Below are positions 61,255 through 64,000 of a DNA stretch of 64,000 nucleotides, piece by piece. Under the pieces are notes generated by a model. The model saw nothing but the letters and a program-made list of their open reading frames with translations. It ran no database searches and was not told the origin of the DNA. The position numbers and the translations under genes are program-made. Numbering within the stretch: the first letter of the stretch is position 1; the number at the start of each line of letters is the position of its first letter. This stretch comes from Prevotella sp. (GTDB taxonomy: Bacteria > Bacteroidota > Bacteroidia > Bacteroidales > Bacteroidaceae): positions 22,984 to 86,983 of the forward strand of contig JAFTFG010000022.1 of NCBI GenBank assembly GCA_017449675.1, written 5' to 3'.

Positions 61255-62453
61255 CTTTTCTCGTCTTTGTGAATGCCGTAGTAAACACGAAGTGGGGTGG
61301 AACTGACTTTGATAAAGCCTTTTGCTTCATCAGCAGTCCAACCAGTCTGCGTCTCTCCGTATTCACCTAACTTGCTCTTTGTCAGGTCGTTGGCACTATC
61401 GATGCCTACGGTCTCAAATCCGTAGGGACGTAGTTTCAGAATGGCGGTACCTGTGACATTTCTCTGTGAGGAGGTGAGCATAGCCTCGATGTCAGGCATG
61501 ACTGGCTCCAGATACTGGCTTTCGTGCAGGAACATGCCGTACCAGTTGGCTACCTGGTCTTTCCAATACTGCTGCCACTTCGATAGAGTAGACTTCTCCA
61601 ACAGACGGTGTGCCTCGATAATCAACTTTGGGGCAGCGGCTTCAAAGCCTACACGACCCTTAATGCCGATAATCGTGTCACCTACATTGGCATCACGGCC
61701 AATCGCATAGGAGGCTCCTATTTCCTCAATCTTCTGGATGGCCTTTACTTTATCCGTGAACTTCTCGCCGTTTACTCCGACAATCTCACCTTTCTCAAAC
61801 TCAATCTTCAACAGTGACTCCTGTTCCTTGGCAGTCACGTGTTTCAGGTAGGCTTCCTCGGGCAGTCCCTGAGTGGGATCGAGCAGTTCGCCACCACAGA
61901 TACTAGTGCCCCAGATTCCCACGTTATAGGAATATTTCAGTTTTGTGAAGTCGGCAAAGAAACCATGCTCGTTCAGGAAGTCTACTTCCTCCTTACGGGT
62001 CAGTTTCTTGTCACGGGTCAGGGTGATAATCTCTACACCGGGAGCCATTACAAGGAAGGTCATGTCGAAACGGATCTGGTCGTTACCAGCACCCGTTGAA
62101 CCATGAGCAATGGCATCGGCACCAATCTCCTTGGCATAGCGGGCAATAGCGATGGCTTGGAAGATACGCTCAGAACTAACGGAGATGGGATAGCAATTGT
62201 TGCGGAGCACATTACCGAAGATCATGTACTTCAGTGACTTCTCGTAGTACTCCTGTGTCACGTCAAGTGTCACGTATGCTTTGGCACCTAACTTATAGGC
62301 GTTCTCCTCGTTGGTTTTTAACTGTTCCGCACTGAATCCGCCGGTGTTGGCACAGGCAGCGTATACGTCCCAACCGTCTTGGGTTAGTTTCATTACTGTG
62401 TAGGAGGTGTCAAGTCCTCCGGAAAATGCAACTACTACTTTCTTATTAGCCAT
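61251..62453 (-). CDS. argG: Argininosuccinate synthase
   Basis: 400 residues with the PP-loop VVAFSGGLDTSYTV and conserved AHGSTGAGNDQIRFD and YSYNVGIWGTSICGGELLDP. It joins citrulline and aspartate using ATP. It follows the N-acyltransferase by 29 nt. No argH or argB is in the window, so the pathway is completed elsewhere. Confidence 0.96.
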   Translation of the reverse strand: MANKKVVVAFSGGLDTSYTVMKLTQDGWDVYAACANTGGFSAEQLKTNEENAYKLGAKAYVTLDVTQEYYEKSLKYMIFGNVLRNNCYPISVSSERIFQAIAIARYAKEIGADAIAHGSTGAGNDQIRFDMTFLVMAPGVEIITLTRDKKLTRKEEVDFLNEHGFFADFTKLKYSYNVGIWGTSICGGELLDPTQGLPEEAYLKHVTAKEQESLLKIEFEKGEIVGVNGEKFTDKVKAIQKIEEIGASYAIGRDANVGDTIIGIKGRVGFEAAAPKLIIEAHRLLEKSTLSKWQQYWKDQVANWYGMFLHESQYLEPVMPDIEAMLTSSQRNVTGTAILKLRPYGFETVGIDSANDLTKSKLGEYGETQTGWTADEAKGFIKVSSTPLRVYYGIHKDEKR

Positions 62454-62482
62454 ATTTTTTACTGTTTTATCTTTTTACTGTT

Positions 62483-63082
62483 CTACTTTTCATCAAGTGC
62501 CTTGATACGCTCTATTACGTCTTCGGGGATCTTTGCCGGCAGATGCTCTTCGGGATCGTAAAGCATAGCGGTACAGATACAATACTTACGACCGGTTCGA
62601 TGTAATACGTCTACATTGACGCATCCCTCACATCCTCGCCAGAATGCTTCGTCGTCCGTCAGATCGGCAAATGTGACTGGTTGATAGCCTAGTTCTGTAT
62701 TCATCTTCATGACTGCCGCACCACTGGTTAGTGAAAAGATTTTCGCATGGGGCCAACGGGTACGTGCTAATGAAAATGTCATGTCTTTGATTTTCTTGGC
62801 GACTCCTAAACCGCGATAATCAGGGTGTACTATCAAACCACTGGTTGTTACGTATTGTTTGTTGCCCCATGTCTCTATATAACTGAAGCCAGCAAAACGG
62901 TCATCGCATAGAGCAATGACAGCCTTGGCTTCTTTTATCTTGGTCGCAAGATACTCATGTGTACGTTTGGCAATACCCGTGCCACGAACTTTTGCGGCAT
63001 CAGCAATGGTCTTCAATATCGTGTCAACGTATTTCTCATGTTCCGGACCGGCTACCAGAACCTTTATTTCTTTCTTTTCCAT
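62483..63082 (-). CDS. GNAT-family N-acyltransferase, likely ArgA-like N-acylglutamate synthase
   Basis: 199 residues with a GNAT core (AVIALCDDRFAGFSYIETWGNKQYVTTSGLIVHPDYRGLGVAKKIKDM), where the GLGVAK segment is the acyl-CoA pyrophosphate loop. A cysteine-bearing tail (RGCEGCVNVDVLHRTGRKYCICTAMLYDPEEHLP) follows. The gene lies between argR and argG. I recall that the matching Bacteroides gene was proposed as the missing N-acylglutamate (possibly N-succinylglutamate) synthase; this should be checked. On that view it begins the arginine pathway with succinyl-CoA. Confidence 0.75.
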   Translation of the reverse strand: MEKKEIKVLVAGPEHEKYVDTILKTIADAAKVRGTGIAKRTHEYLATKIKEAKAVIALCDDRFAGFSYIETWGNKQYVTTSGLIVHPDYRGLGVAKKIKDMTFSLARTRWPHAKIFSLTSGAAVMKMNTELGYQPVTFADLTDDEAFWRGCEGCVNVDVLHRTGRKYCICTAMLYDPEEHLPAKIPEDVIERIKALDEK

Positions 63083-63087
63083 GACTC

Positions 63088-63564
63088 TTAATGTATGTTC
63101 GGTACAACCTTACTCAAGGCTTCGACAACTTCTTCTTTACCGACCCCTTGTTTGATAACGATAAAAATAGTATCATCACCAGCAATGGTTCCGATGATCT
63201 CGTCAATATGATTATTATCAATGTTATAGGCAATACTGCTAGCATAACCGGGACGCGTCTTGATAACCCCCATATTACCGGAGAAATTGATACTGATAAA
63301 CCCTGGAACTTGCATCATCTCGCGGACACTATGAGGAGAACTCACACGCTTATACATCGTATCGTTAGGCAATACATATACATAGTTACCTCTCATAGAA
63401 GCGGCTTTGGCTACTTTCAATTGCTTTAAGTCACGGCTCAGGGTCGCCTGGGTCAATTGAAATCCTTCTTTCCGCAATGCAACCAGTAGTTCATCTTGAC
63501 TACCCAATTCTTGACTGGAAATAATCATTCGCAGGGCTTCTAACCTGTTGTTCTTAATCTTCAT
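63088..63564 (-). CDS. argR: Arginine repressor
   Basis: 158 residues. The N-terminal winged helix (~1-75: RLEALRMIISSQELGSQDELLVALRKEGFQLTQATLSRDLKQLKVAK) and the C-terminal arginine-binding trimer domain with EIIGTIAGDDTIFIVIK match ArgR. It heads the operon and probably represses its own promoter when arginine is abundant. It is 5 nt from the next gene. Confidence 0.95.
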   Translation of the reverse strand: MKIKNNRLEALRMIISSQELGSQDELLVALRKEGFQLTQATLSRDLKQLKVAKAASMRGNYVYVLPNDTMYKRVSSPHSVREMMQVPGFISINFSGNMGVIKTRPGYASSIAYNIDNNHIDEIIGTIAGDDTIFIVIKQGVGKEEVVEALSKVVPNIH

Positions 63565-63592
63565 GACTGGTATATTTATTCAAATTTGGCTG

Positions 63593-63624
63593 CAAAATTA
63601 TACAATTCCTTGCATATTCCCAAA
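63593..63624 (-). promoter_or_regulatory. Promoter of the arginine/proline operon
   Basis: On the - strand TTTG (63624-63621), exactly 20 nt, then TAATTTTG (63600-63593), 28 nt before the argR start. It is AT-rich and a plausible site for ArgR, but I do not see a defined ARG box. Confidence 0.7.
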
Positions 63625-63825
63625 CTTTATAAGATAAATTTCGCTAACGGACCTCTTTTTTATCTAAAACGAGTATGATGCGAGAAGATTATTTCCGTAG
63701 TTCAAATGTTAGTTATGGCCGTTCCTTTATATTATATATAATAAGGTGTAGGGCAGTTTTCTCTCTTGACTCAAATCAAGAGAGGAACTTTTTTCTCTAG
63801 TTTTTGAAAAAAAGTCGCAAAAATA

Positions 63826-63856
63826 TTTGCTGTTTTGGAAAAAGTTCGTACCTTTG
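63826..63856 (+). promoter_or_regulatory. Strong promoter, probably of an rRNA operon
   Basis: TTTG (63826-63829), 19 nt, then TACCTTTG (63849-63856) is a full match to the Bacteroidetes promoter pattern. It points right, away from argR. The region between the two promoters (63625-63825) holds no gene; CTCTTGA..TCAAGAGAG (63761-63783) is an inverted repeat in it. Confidence 0.7.
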
Positions 63857-63889
63857 CATCCGCTTTCGCGCCAAAAAACGGTGCGGGGC

Positions 63890-64000
63890 GTTAAGGAAAG
63901 AGTTCTTTGAAAGGATTACATAAAACAGAGAAGTAGTACAAGAAGCGAGCGCACGGATATACGTCCTTGCGCTCGGGTAACAGAAGAAACCGTCAATATA
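63890..64000 (+). other. Likely rRNA operon leader (window ends inside it)
   Basis: The sequence AAAGAGTTCTTTGAAAGG (from 63898) followed by ACATAAAACAGAGAAGTAGT resembles the leader between promoter and 16S rRNA in Prevotella and relatives. A stem CGAGCGCA (63946-63953) with TGCGCTCG (63968-63975) could be a processing or antitermination element. The 16S gene itself is not in the window, so the call is from resemblance only. Confidence 0.55.

Noticed and set aside
1-64000. tRNA genes or complete rRNA genes.
   Set aside because: I recognised no tRNA-like cloverleaf or rRNA sequence; only a probable rRNA leader at the right edge. A dedicated scan was not possible.

Overview
The window looks like the chromosome of a Bacteroidales bacterium, most likely Prevotella or a close relative. 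The evidence is three SusC/SusD-type glycan uptake loci, acidic residues after many lipoprotein cysteines, Bacteroidetes promoters (TTTG, 19-20 nt, TAnnTTTG), a succinylornithine-type arginine pathway, and short 7-9 nt repeats placed inside genes. I could not confirm species without a search.

Layout. (1) 1-11.6 kb: a lipid acyltransferase fragment and a NigD-like lipoprotein, then an unusual cluster with three copies of one two-gene module. Each module is a polytopic membrane protein (DUF6057-like) coupled by a 4-nt ATGA overlap to a lipoprotein with one CxxCH heme-c motif and a TolB-like propeller. One module is on the + strand and two are on the - strand with a DUF4369-like lipoprotein between them. 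(2) 11.7-21.5 kb (-): PUL1, susC-susD-duplicated-domain lipoprotein-FISUMP-like lipoprotein-GH5. (3) 21.5-27.4 kb: a mobile region. It holds a 2.8 kb element with composite ~88-bp inverted ends carrying a DUF6078-like gene and a VirE/primase-helicase gene, a fragment of an integrase gene, a DUF4143 ATPase behind 33-nt-spaced repeats, and a tyrosine recombinase. (4) 27.4-38.5 kb (+): PUL2, with the same gene order as PUL1, in mirror image. (5) 38.8-52.0 kb (+): PUL3, susC-susD-SGBP-IPT lipoprotein-GH5-GH26-GH26, likely for a beta-mannan or related beta-glycan. (6) 52.0-63.6 kb (-): a 12-gene arginine/proline operon running argR-argA'-argG-argC-argD-proC-xre-acyl-CoA ligase-proB-proA-argF'-threonine aldolase. 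(7) 63.6-64.0 kb: divergent promoters, with what looks like the start of an rRNA operon leader running off the window.

How parts work together. Each PUL would bind a beta-glycan at the surface (SusD and accessory lipoproteins), cut it (GH5/GH26) and import oligosaccharides through SusC. PUL1 and PUL2 face away from each other. Their susC 5' ends form a mosaic inverted repeat, and a recombinase gene lies just upstream of PUL2 susC. A promoter-like element is visible upstream of PUL1 susC but not of PUL2 susC. This is the arrangement expected for a DNA-inversion switch between two nutrient loci (inference).

The strongest candidates for something undescribed are the heme-propeller/DUF6057 triplicate, the inverted-repeat-bounded VirE element, and the putative PUL1/PUL2 inversion switch.
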